DNA of 64,000 nucleotides from Spongilla lacustris (lineage: Eukaryota; Porifera; Demospongiae; Spongillida; Spongillidae), in assembly GCA_949361645.1 (NCBI GenBank), contig OX442434.1:1439575-1503574 (forward strand), read 5' to 3'. Both the position numbers and the translations under genes were made by a program. How positions within the stretch are numbered: the stretch's first letter is position 1; each line of letters begins with the position of its first letter. The notes under the pieces were generated by a model that did no database searches, had not been told where the DNA came from, and saw only the letters and a program-made list of their open reading frames with translations. Positions 26,321 through 44,800 of the stretch are shown one piece after another.

Positions 26321-27754
26321 TCATGGCAACTGTGTAGCCTCTTCCCTGCTGTACTTGGAAAATAGATCTGGGAACTGGAATGTCTGATCAACCTGGAGAG
26401 TGGAGTGTAACAATAGAACGATATATGACATACCAGTACTGTCACAACCATTGGAGCCTTTCCTCAGTAAAGCTAGTTAAAAGACCCAGGGCTCCCCTTC
26501 AAGTATCCTGTTGTACTTCTGAACACCCCCAATTCTTTTAAATATTAAAATCACTTACAAGTGATAGACACATGTGTCTAGGTTGGATGGCCACCTTGTA
26601 GACATATATACCCTTACCCCAGTGATGTATGCCACCTTGTAGTCATATATACCCTTACCACAGTGATGTATGCCACCTTGTAGTCATATATACCCTTACC
26701 ACAGTGATGTATGCCACCTTGTAGTCATATATACCCTTACCACAGTGATGTATGCCACCTTGTAGTCATATATACCCTTACTACAGTGATGTATGCCACC
26801 TTGTAGTCATATATACCCTTACTACAGTGATGTATGCCACCTTGTAGTCATATATACCCTTACCACAGTGATGTATGCCACCTTGTAGTCATATATACCC
26901 TTACCACAGTGATGTATGCCACCTTGTAGTCATATATACCCTTACCACAGTGATGTATGCCACCTTGTAGTCATATATACCCTTACCACAGTGATGTATG
27001 CCACCTTGTAGTCAGGTTTCTTACGCCTGATACCAAAAGGCAGGACTGAACGTTCCTTCCCTGTGTGAGGAGGAGAAGAATATGAAAGTAATGAGAAGGT
27101 GTGAGTGAGAGAGGGTTAACTGCACCAGATGCGCACAAAGCAAACGACACCACTGCTTTTGAGCTTGGGAATGTACACATAGTGCATTAAATGGCTATGT
27201 GCAATGCCCAACTGAAATGCCAAAACTAAGGTCACATGTAGGGAATTTTGTGTGTGTAAAACTAATATGACTCATATGAACAAACCTGACAATCGTATAT
27301 CACCTCAATGCATGTCCCACTATAAATATACAAAACAGCACCTCTGGTGTAAATGCAGGCCAGGTTAGCAACCACGTTAGTAAGCTCTGCGCACTTAGTG
27401 CAGAGAGGTGACAGAATGACTTTAGAGAGTTAGGAGGGTCTATTAATAAACTGTGACGTGCAAATGTACCTAGTTGAATCCGTGTGTTGACTTTGGCTAT
27501 TTTGAGACCATAGATCTTCTCAAAGTAGTTCTTGATGTCGAATTTTGTCATCCTGTGGATGTATGCCCACGCACGTTACGACTCATCATGAGCAATGTGA
27601 ATTCTGCATACTTCATTGGGACGTGCGCCTGAACTTGATCATTTGGAATCTCCTTGCCCGGTTTAACTAGCTTCACGAACCAGTTGCACAGGTACACTTG
27701 CTGCTTTGGACGATCGAAATTTCTGTACGCAGTTCTCAGGTTCCTTGCAGCCAT
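26321..27754 (-). CDS. MRPL23: mitochondrial large-subunit ribosomal protein uL23m
   Basis: Four minus-strand exons, 27754-27612, 27552-27470, 27060-26987 and 26392-26321, keep frame (phases 2, 1, 0) and give 123 residues. Recognised from family motifs: the N-terminal segment with FVKLVKPGKEIPNDQVQAHV, the MTKFDIKNYFEKIYG segment, the basic RRKKPDYKVAYITV segment, and DQTFQFPDLF near the C terminus, in the order of animal MRPL23. The product is a structural protein of the mitochondrial ribosome near the polypeptide exit tunnel. The ATG at 27754 (MAARNL) was chosen because it matches the family's short N terminus; an in-frame ATG at 27853 would add 33 residues. Intron 3 begins with an array of ten 41-bp copies of the exon 3/intron junction. 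The gene is divergent from the 28168 gene. Confidence 0.9.
26591..27000 (-). repeat. exon-derived 41-bp minisatellite in MRPL23 intron 3
   Basis: Ten units of exactly 41 bp (410 bp). On the minus strand each unit is GACTACAAGGTGGCATACAT, then CACTGTG, then GTAAGGGTATATAT: the last 27 nt of exon 3 and the first 14 nt of intron 3. Most copies keep an intact GTG|GTAAGG 5' splice site; the farthest reads GGG|GTAAGG and two read GTA|GTAAGG. Confidence 0.96.
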
Positions 27755-28167
27755 TTTCCAGAACCCCTTCGGTGCCAAAAGGGTTAAAATATTTTTGTGA
27801 GGGATGGACAGTGGCTCCAAGCTCTTCGAGTGCGTAGAGCTGTTTCGAGTCAACGAAGGTTTATCAGACGAAGAACACCCGAATGAAGGTACAAAGGAGA
27901 TAGCTGCGGTGCATAGTTAAGTTTGAAATTCTTTGCTCGAAGGCGCACACGCTCAGAACTCTGTAACCATCGAGCTATCATGCTGGAGGGAGGTGGATTC
28001 CCACAGCACACTCGTAGTCGTGTGCAGCAATGGTGAGTCACTGCGGGAGGGGAGAGGGGATGGATGAGGAGGAGAGAAATGTCGTTGTAAGTCATTAATC
28101 TCGGTGGTGTTTCGTTGAAACAGATTACATTGTTATCAAGGCTACGCCAGCAAGCGGTGCTGCCGTC
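27755..28167. promoter_or_regulatory. divergent intergenic region, MRPL23 and 28168 gene
   Basis: 413 bp separates the two start codons, which point away from each other. The stretch must contain both 5' UTRs and start regions. No TATA box is obvious. Confidence 0.5.
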
Positions 28168-34873
<6,706 letters not shown>

Positions 34874-35437
34874 TTAGGACAATGTTTAATAACGAGGTAA
34901 ATGTGCGCAGGTGTGTTGCTGCAACGCATAGCATTCTGTTCAAGGGGTACTTAACCTTTAATCGCCAGGGCCAAGTCCAAATTGAAGTGCAGGTTTTTTG
35001 GCATCCATTTCTCTACTGTTATTTGATATGTCTATCGTGCCGATTGTCAGTCTATTTTTTAAATCACACCCTTGGTTACGCAATGCAAATGTGGTTCTTA
35101 AAAATGCATTATGTGGACAATTTAATTGTCGCAGAAAAAAGTATGACAAGTATACTAACTCTAATTTGTTTTGCCATTTTTACCGAAAACACACTGTATG
35201 TTTTCAAGATTTTGTCCATTCACTTGGCTATTCCAGAAACATGCAACTGACAAATACGCATCATTCATACGCTTGTGGAGCTAGCAAATTCCAAATCTAC
35301 AATGTACTTTTTTATTTGCTTAGTGCCAAAGACCTGTCCTACTACTCCCTTCTTTTAACATGTTGCTCTGATCTTTCCAACATTACTTGTTGGTACATGA
35401 AGTTGCTTTGCAATGTATCTTTTAGCAATGCAGTATT

Positions 35438-35637
35438 NNNNNNNNNNNNNNNNNNNNNNNNNNNNNNNNNNNNNNNNNNNNNNNNNNNNNNNNNNNNNNN
35501 NNNNNNNNNNNNNNNNNNNNNNNNNNNNNNNNNNNNNNNNNNNNNNNNNNNNNNNNNNNNNNNNNNNNNNNNNNNNNNNNNNNNNNNNNNNNNNNNNNNN
35601 NNNNNNNNNNNNNNNNNNNNNNNNNNNNNNNNNNNNN
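35438..35637. other. assembly gap (200 N) followed by poly-G
   Basis: Exactly 200 N, the size of a placeholder gap, followed by 36 G (35638-35673). The true gap length is unknown, and exons of either flanking gene could be missing. Confidence 0.98.
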
Positions 35638-35674
<37 letters not shown>

Positions 35675-35803
35675 AACTACTGTACAAAAGTTGGAAGATT
35701 AAAAAAAAAAGCATTATGGTTGTGATCATTTGTATAAGGTACAATAAAATTATAACCTCACCACCAGGGTGATTTTATTGTCCCACATACATATATACCC
35801 CAA

Positions 35804-38800
35804 TCAATACAGTGAGGTAACACTGAGTGCAGAAATCTCCTTACCTAACCATTTCTTCCTACACCATCAACTGTCCACACCTCCTTACTCACCCCTCATC
35901 CCCCCCAATAGTGTGTGTGTGTGTGTGTGTGAAAGGTAACCCCCAACCATTGTGTACAGGCAGACCCACCCCTCACCCCATACCTCCCACCCCTCACCCC
36001 ATACCGCCCACCCCTCACCCCATACCTCCCACCCCTCACCCCATACCTCCCACCCCTCATCCCATACCTCCCCCCCTCACCCCATACCTCCCACCCCTCA
36101 CCCCATACCTCCCACCCCTCACCCCATACCTCCCACCCCTCACCCCATACCTCCCACCCCATACCTCCCACCCCTCACCCCATACCTCCCACCCCTCACC
36201 CCATACCTCCCACCCCTCACCCCATACCTCCCACCCCTCACCCCATACCTCCCACCCCTCACTCCATACCTCCCACCCCTCACACTCACCTCCCCACCCC
36301 TCACACTCACCTTCCCACCCCCTCATGGTGGACTGCCGTTGTTTGAATGGGAGCAGCAGGCAGCCGAAGTGGGTGCTGGCTGGTCTCTTCGTCACTAGAA
36401 GACCAGTCACTACCACCTTCAGAAAATGAATAGCAAGTCTGCATCATAACACTGCCGTAGCAATAAGGGCATGTAACATTGCCGTGGCAATAAGGGCATG
36501 TAACACTGCCGTAGCAATAAGGGCATGTAACATTGCTGTAGCAATAAGGGCATGTAACATTGCCGTGGCAATAAGGGCATGTAACACTGCCGTAGCAATA
36601 AAAGCATGTAACATTGCTGTGTAGCAATAAGGGCATGTAACATTGCTGTAGCAATAAGGGCATGTAACATTGCCGTAGCAATAAGGGCATGTAACATTGC
36701 TGTGGCAATAAGGGCATGTAACATTGCTGTGTAGCAATAAGGGCATGTAACATTGCTGTAGCAATAAGGGCATGTAACATTGCCGTAGCAATAAAGGCAT
36801 GTAACACTGCTGTAGCAATAAGGGCATGTAACATTGCTGTAGCAATAAGGGCATGCAACGCTGCCGTAGCAATAAGGACATGTAACGCTGCTGTAGCAAT
36901 AAGGGCATGTAACATTGCTGTAGCAATAAGGGCATGTAACATTGCCGTAGCAATAAGGGCATGTAACATTGCCGTAGCAATAAGGGCATGTAACACTGCG
37001 TAGCAATAAGGGCATGTAACACTGCCGTAGCAATAAGGGCATGTAACGCTGCCGTAGCAATAAGGGCATGTAACATTGCCGTAGCAATAAGGGCATGTAA
37101 CACTGCGTAGCAATAAGGGCATGTAACACTGCGTAGCAATAAGGGCATGTAACATTGCCGTAGCAATAAGGGCATGTAACATTGCTGTAGCAATAAGGGC
37201 ATGTAACACTGCTGTAGCAATAAGGGCATGTAACTTTGACGTAGCAATAAGGGCATGTAACATTGCTGTAGCAATAAGGGCATGTAACATTGCTGTAGCA
37301 ATAAGGGCATGTAACACTGCTGTAGCAATAAGGGCATGTAACATTGCCGTAGCAATAAGGGCATGTAACGCTGCTGTAGCAATAAGGGCATGTAACACTG
37401 CTGTGTAGCAATAAGGGCATGTAACATTGCTGTAGCAATAAGGGCATGTAACGCTGCTGTAGCAATAAGGGCATGTAACATTGCTGTGTAGCAATAAGGG
37501 CATGTAACATTGCTGTAGCAATAAGGGCATGTAACATTGCCGTAGCAATAAAGGCATGTAACGCTGCCGTAGCAATAAGGGCATGTAACATTGTTGTAGC
37601 AATAAGGGCATGTAACATTGCTGTAGCAATAAGGGCATGTAACATTGCTGTAGCAATAAGGGCATGTAACGCTGCCGTAGCAATAAGGACATGTAACGCT
37701 GCCGTAGCAATAAGGGCATGTAACGCTGCCGTAGCAATAAGGGCATGTAACACTGCCATAGCAATAAGGGCCCACACAACAAACAAACACAATTCAACAA
37801 GAAGCAAAGCCATTTAATGGATGCTTGAGGGGAAAAGTCTATGACACTTGAAAACAACAACACATTTATTCAAGTCTAATACATGACGTACAGTATCCCT
37901 AATAGGTTAATTTTACTGTTCATTGCAAGAGTGAAGGAAGGTACCATATTCTATTGAGGTTACTTAAATGATTAATAATTCAGTGGAAATAAGTGAGTTA
38001 CAGGTCAGCTGGAGTTTTTATTATTATTATTATAGGGACAGTTCACGCGAAAATGATAACTCGCTTTTATATTTATAATGTTATAAAATTTCCTTATGTT
38101 TGAATCGCTATAACTTCCCAACGGTTTAGGCTATCTACTTCGTATTTACAACACTTCATACCACACCATTTCTCTATGGTAAAATACATTCACGTGCTCC
38201 GTACCAGTACTGCAATGTTTTATACCCCACCGGGTTCAAACCCGCCATAACTTTCTGTAGGAGTTATCAAATCGCTTCAAATTCGGTTTGTAGGTACAGA
38301 GGTCCTGTACCTATCGATTTGTACTGTTCGTTAATTTTTATCCATCCGTTATGGAGATACAGTTGAACAAACTACATGCACTTTTTCCCGCTTGATACGC
38401 GCCAATGTTATCCTCCCCGCCTCCCATACATTGAGCGGGACGCGGTTTGCCAAAATCATTGGCGCGAATCAAGCGGGAAAAGTGGACGTACTTTGTTCAA
38501 ATGTATCTTCGTAACGGATGGTATAAAAATTAACGAACAGAACAAATCGATAGGTATAGGACCGCTCTACCTACAAACCGAATTTAAAGCGATTTGATTA
38601 CTCCTACAGAAAGTTATGGCGGGTTTGAACTTGGTGGGGTATAAAACGTTGCAGTATTGGTACGGATCACGTGCAAGACACCAAAATGTATTGTACCATA
38701 GAGAAATGGTGTGGTATGAAGTGTTGTAAATACGAAGTAGATAGCCTAAACCGTTGGGAAGTTATAGCGATTCAAACATAAGGAAATTTTATAACATTAT

Positions 38801-41800
38801 AAATATAAAAGCGAGTTATCATTTTCGCGTGAACTGTCCCTATTATTAACAATCAATTTAATGATGTAATTCCATCATCCGCACTTTGTACCAAATCAGA
38901 AACAGAAAAGATCTTCATACTGCAGATAAACAACGATGACTCACTTGAAAGGTGTGACTTCTTCTCCTTTGCCAAGGCAGGTGGTAGGACAGAGGCAGTG
39001 GAGGTATCAAAGGTTGGAAGGATCACTTCTGGATCACCAGACTGCTGCACATGAATAGGACAATGAACGCTGACACTCTGTATGACCTCCATGGTCACCT
39101 ACTATGACTTTCCCATCTCAATGGTCCCCCTTACCCCTTAGTCCCCATCCCAATCCCCTTTATCCCTAGTCCCCATCCCAATGATCCCCTTTATCCCTAG
39201 TCCCCACCCCAATGTTCCCCTTTATCCCTAGTCCCCATCCCAATGGTCCCCTTTATCCCTAGTCCCCATCCCAATGGTCCCCTTTATCCCTAGTCCCCAC
39301 CCCAATGGTCCCCTTTATCCCTTTTATCCCTAGTCCCCATCCCAATGTTTCCCTTTATCCCTGGTCCCTTTTATCCCTAGTCCCCATCCCAATGTTTCCC
39401 TTTATCCCTAGTCCCCATCCCAATGTTTCCCTTTATCCCTGGTCCCTTTTATCCCTAGTCCCCATCCCAATGTTTCCCTTTATCCCTGGTCCCTTTTATC
39501 CCTAGTCCCCATCCCAATGTTTCCCTTTATCCCTAGTCCCCATCCCAATGGTCCCCCTTAAGGCCCTATCCCTAGCCTTCTTAAAACAGTGCCCATGGGT
39601 ATACTGCACTTACTTCTTCATCAGGTTTTGATGCAACAGATATCACTGGTACTGGGTCAGTGGATGTGGTGATAGGTTTCACATCTACAATGGCTGTGGG
39701 TCTTGCGCCAGGTAAAAGTTTGCCTGTCATAGAGGTCGCAGGCTTGATTGGAGTCGCAGGCTTGACAGAAACAGCAGGCTTGACCGGTATGGCAGGCTTG
39801 ACAGACACGGTAGGTTTGATGGGAACGGCAGGTTTCACCGACACGTTCGGCTTAATAGAAACTGCCGGCTTTGTGTGAATGGTGGGTTTGGTGGACAATA
39901 CAGACGGTTTCAGGCCAGGTTTAGCAGTGGTTGGAATTGGTGGCTTCTTTGCATCAGTGGCTTGTCCACCATCAGGAGGATGGTGTGGTACGCTAACACC
40001 AAAGTCGATGTGGTCCGTACTGGAGGGGATACTTCCCAGTGACCCAGAAGCCTGGGGACTAGAAAGGGTGGAGTAGGAGGAGCCACTGCCCAACAGCGCA
40101 GATGGAGATGATGAAAGCATCGACACGGAGTAGGGATCAGAAAAGTATGAACCGGAATAGAGACCGGTTGACATCGAGTAGGGACTGGAAGAGCTGGAAT
40201 AGGGGTTAAAGGAGCTGGAAGCAGAACTTGTAGAGAATGGCGGATAGCTTGAGCTGCCCCCAGTGGACTTGGAAGACTTTTGATCCTCAAGCAGAGCCAA
40301 TCGTCTGTTGAGCACCTGCAGCTGATAGAGAAGTGTGATTCAAGCCGATACCTCTCTTTAAAAGGGCACCCAGCAATAGGTATTAACACAGGGAAGACAG
40401 CTGTAGAAATGCAGAAATGTTTGTCATATGGCTGAGCACACAACACTACTTCCAAAAATGGCCAAAGTTTAAAATGATATTTGTTCAGTCGTGCATATGA
40501 CACAATTGTGATGGTACATGTACATCCAACATGCCCTAACTCTTTCAATAAGCATGTTCATATAAGTACCAGTAATGCAATAATAAAACTTCATGTCATC
40601 CCTTATCTCCTCCACCTCCTCCCCTTATCTCCTCCACCTCCCTCCCCTTATCTCCTCCACCCCCCTCCCCTCATCTCCTCCACCTCCCTCCCCTCATCTC
40701 CTCCACCTCCCTCCCCTCATCTCCTCCACCCCCCTCCCCTTATCTCCTCCACCTCCCTCCCCTTATCTCCTCCACCTCCCTCCCCTTATCTCCTCCACCT
40801 CCCTCCCCTTATCTCCTCCACCCCCCTCCCCTTATCTCCTCCACCTCCTCCCCTTATCTCCTCCACCTCCCTCCCCTTATCTCCTCCACCCCCCTCCCCT
40901 CATCTCCTCCACCTCCCTCCCCTCATCTCCTCCACCTCCCTCCCCTCATCTCCTCCACCCCCCTCCCCTTATCTCCTCCACCTCCCTCCCCTTATCTCCT
41001 CCACCTCCCTCCCCTTATCTCCTCCACCCCCCTCCCCTCATCTCCTCCACCTCCCTCCCCTCATCTCCTCCACCTCCCTCCCCTCATCTCCTCCACCTCC
41101 CTCCCCTCATCTCCTCCACCCCCCTCCCCTTATCTCCTCCACCTCCCTCCCCTTATCTCCTCCACCTCCCTCCCCTTATCTCCTCCACCTCCCTCCCCTT
41201 ATCTCCTCCACCTCCCTCCCCTTATCTCCTCCACCTCCCTCCCCTTATCTCCTCCACCTCCCTCCCCTTATCTCCTCCACCTCCCTCCCCTTATCTCCTC
41301 CACCTCCCTCCCCTTATCTCCTCCACCCCCCTCCCCTTATCTCCTCCACCTCCCTCCCCTTATCTCCTCCACCTCCCTCCCCTTATCTCCTCCACCTCCC
41401 TCCCCTTATCTCCTCCACCTCCCTCCCCTTATCTCCTCCACCTCCCTCCCCTTATCTCCTCCACCTCCCTCCCCTTATCTCCTCCACCTCCCTCCCCTTA
41501 TCTCCTCCACCTCCCTCCCCTTATCTCCTCCACCTCCCTCCCCTTATCTCCTCCACCCCCCTCCCCTTATCTCCTCCACCTCCCTCCCCTCATCCCCTCC
41601 ACCTCCCTCCCCTCATCCCCTCCACCTCCCTCCCCTCATCCCCTCCACCTCCCTCCCCTCATCCCCTCCACCTCCCTCCCCCTTTTTTCCTCTATCCCCT
41701 CCCTTTCTCCCTCAAGACAAGCTCATTTCAGTAGCTGATGATCATGCCAATGGTCTTCTCGCCCCCTCAAACAGTCATGGCCTTACTTTTCCTCCTCCCT

Positions 41801-44800
41801 GGCCCTTAAATGATCCTCTCCTCCCCATCCCTCTCTTCCAGTGGCCATCTTCATCTCTACCTCTCTCTCTCACACACACACAAACAAACCTGGACCAATG
41901 ATCTCAATTACGCTTCTCTCAATTTCTTACCTCCCTCTCCAGCTCCTGTGCTCTCTTCTCGGCAGCCATGGCTTTCTCGTCAGCAATCTGCAGCAGCTGG
42001 GTGTGCACTCGATTGGAGACCATCTCAGCTCTCTCCCTGGTGGCCTCCCCCACCCTGTCCAGCAGCTGCCGCACCTCATTCTGGTACTGCAACACCTCGG
42101 CCTGGAGGACTGCAGGAGAGAGACAAGGAAGGGAGTGGTGGTGTGCAAAGGGAGTGGTGGTGTGCAAAGGGAGTGGTGGTGTGCAAAGGGAGTGGTGGTG
42201 TGCAAAGGGAGTGGTGGTGTGCAAAGGGAGTGGTGGTGTGCAAAGGGAGTGGTGGTGTGCAAAGGGAGTGGTGGTGTGCAAAGGGAGTGGTGGTGTGCAA
42301 AGGGAGTGGTGGTGTGCAAAGGGAGTGGTGGTGTGCAAAGGGAGTGGTGGTGTGCAAAGGGAGTGGTGGTGTGCAAAGGGAGTGGTGGTGTGCAAAGGGA
42401 GTGGTGGTGTGCAAAGGGAGTGGTGGTGTGCAAAGGGAGTGGTGGTGTGCAAAGGGAGTGGTGGTGTGCAAAGGGAGTGGTGGTGTGCAAAGGGAGTGGT
42501 GGTGTGCAAAGGGAGTGGTGGTATGCAAAGGGAGTGATGGTGTGCAAAGGGAGTGATGGTGTGCAAAGAGAGCTTGAAATGCCTGTAATTAGATTACACC
42601 TCTTCTTACTATTTTGGAATACAATAATGGAGGGGAGGGATTGAAGGGAAGGGCCAAATAATTATTTGCTTATTTTTCAACTACCATATGGATGTGAAAG
42701 TGGTCCCAGTACAATCAATTGTTCTTTGGGGGAAAGGGACTGCCAAAACTATACTTCCATTTTTTTCTTTCTCTTGCAACATGATATGTGTATGGCAAAA
42801 TTGTGATGAAACCTGTCAAATAGATCTACTTCAATGCTGTATAATCTAATTATGCGTACATGTTATTTTAAAAGAGCTGCTTGCAATTATGGGGATGCTA
42901 CAATGAGGATGTGACAAAGCACACAAAAAGAAATACATAAATAGGGTGTTCCACAATAAAGGAAAATTAGCCACAAATACTTCAGATTGTTGCTAAAAAT
43001 TCTAGCAACAAAAGAAGATAAACTTATGAATTTTTTCTTCAATAACTCAAAAGCCCTACATTGTAAAAATTAAAAAAATCAAGATTTCAACCTACAATAA
43101 CTTCAAACAATTTGCAGCTTTTAACTAACCTATGCAACTAATATCTTGATTTTCTATTTGGTGATGTGGGAAATTCAATTATTAACTTAATTTTTATTTA
43201 TTTATATTTACTTTAGCATTTCTTCCCACACTAGAAGAAGCAATTAAAAACTTTAAAAGAATTTTCCTTGATTGTGAACACCCTCCCTCCTGTTTCATTT
43301 TATTTTATGGAACAGCAAGAACTTTGACCTGTATAACCACCATAGCCCATAGCAATGAGGAGCATAGCAACATGGGATCATCTTTCACCATAGCAACATG
43401 ATCACCATAGCAACATGGGACTACCTTTCACTGTAGCCACATAGGCCCACCTTTCATCTTCTGCCAGCCTCCATAGCCCTCCCCTCTGCCAGCCTCCATA
43501 GCCCTCCCCTCTGCCAGCCTCCATAGCCCTCCCCTCTGCCAGCCTGCCCTCCCCTCTGCCAGCCTCCATAGCCCTCCCCTCTGCCAGCCTCCATAGCCCT
43601 CCCCTCTGCAAGCCTCCATAGCCCTCCCCTCTGCCAGCCTCCATAGCCCTCCCCTCTGCCAGCCTCTATAGCCCTCCCCTCTGCCCCCACCTTTCATCTT
43701 CTGCTCAGCCTCCATAGCTCTCCCCTCTGCCAGCTTCCCCTGAAGCATGTAGTCAATACCGCTGGAAGGGAGTAAGGAGAGAAGTATGAGCTGGGGAGGA
43801 GGTGATGTGTGTGAGGTAAGGAGGGAAAGCATGCGAGGAAGTGGAGTGAGGGGATGGAGGAAGTGGATTGAGGGAGGAAGTGGTGAGGGGAGGTGGAGCA
43901 AGGGAGGAAGTGAGGAAGTAGGAAAGAGGCGGAGTACGAAAAAATTAGAAACCAAAAATGGAAGGGTGTAGTGAGATAGGAACCTGGAAAAAACAAATAT
44001 AATCGGGTGCTTGTGTGGTACTGATGTGCATGTGTGTGTGTGTGTGTGTGTGCGGGGAGGGGGGCACTCCAACAGCTTACCCTCTGCTGATCAAGGACAC
44101 AGTATTCTGGTCCTCCAGTTTCTTCACCTACAAGTGTGTTATGGAAAGAATTATCAAATTATGCATCGCCTGTTCCTACATCAACAAAGCCCCTAATTAT
44201 GATTGTAAGATCCTTAAAAGATGAAGTTAATATACATACTAAAATTAAGATCAATTTTAAAGATCAAGTTCATACCAAATTATTATCAAGGCACTGTGAT
44301 ACTGTAATCAGCCCAGTGGATGCCTTTAGTGATGATACATAAAAGAAAACCTTTCTACTGAGTTCTGAGTAACAATGGTCCGATAAGTAAGTAATCTACA
44401 GTAAGGTGTGGTCCTATGGACAAGTGATCCAGTAAGGTGTGGTCCTAAGGACAAGTGATCCAGTAAGGTGTGGTCCTATGGACAAGTGATCCAGTAAGGT
44501 GTGGTCCTAAGGACAAGCGATCCAGTAAGGTGTGGTCCTATGGACAAGCGATCCAGTAAGGTGTGGTTCTAAGGACAAGTGATCCAATAAGGTGTGGTTC
44601 TAAGGACAAGTGATCCAGTAAGGTGTGGTCCTATGGACAAGTGATCCAGTAAGGTGTGGTTCTATGGACAAGTGATCCAATAAGGTGTGGTTCTAAGGAC
44701 AAGTGATCCAGTAAGGTGTGGTCCTATGGACAAGTGATCCAGTAAGGTGTGGTTCTATGGCAGTAAGGTGTGGTCCTATGGACAAGTGATCCAGTAAGGT

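Noticed and set aside
27755..27853. N-terminal extension of MRPL23 from an upstream in-frame ATG
   Set aside because: The family normally starts with the short sequence corresponding to MAARNL. The extra 33 residues show no family resemblance, although they could form a mitochondrial leader.
34998..35702. 234-codon plus-strand frame reaching into the gap
   Set aside because: A large part is N, the rest has low-complexity, non-protein-like composition, and poly-G follows the gap.
36307..37863. 518-codon minus-strand open frame of Cys/Tyr/Met/Pro/Leu repeats
   Set aside because: It is produced by a stop-free 27-bp minisatellite open in three frames, with length variants that shift frame. Only its last part overlaps a likely exon.
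38853..39043. Unspliced extension of the exon starting at 39044 to a stop at 38853
   Set aside because: A good donor (CAA|GTGAGT at 38944) joins in phase to an acidic Ser-rich exon at 36416, which seems more likely. Both ends remain possible without RNA data.
40481..41734. 417-codon plus-strand Pro/Leu/Ser-rich frame
   Set aside because: It arises from the 23-bp pyrimidine minisatellite in an intron of the minus-strand gene, with similar frames open in parallel.
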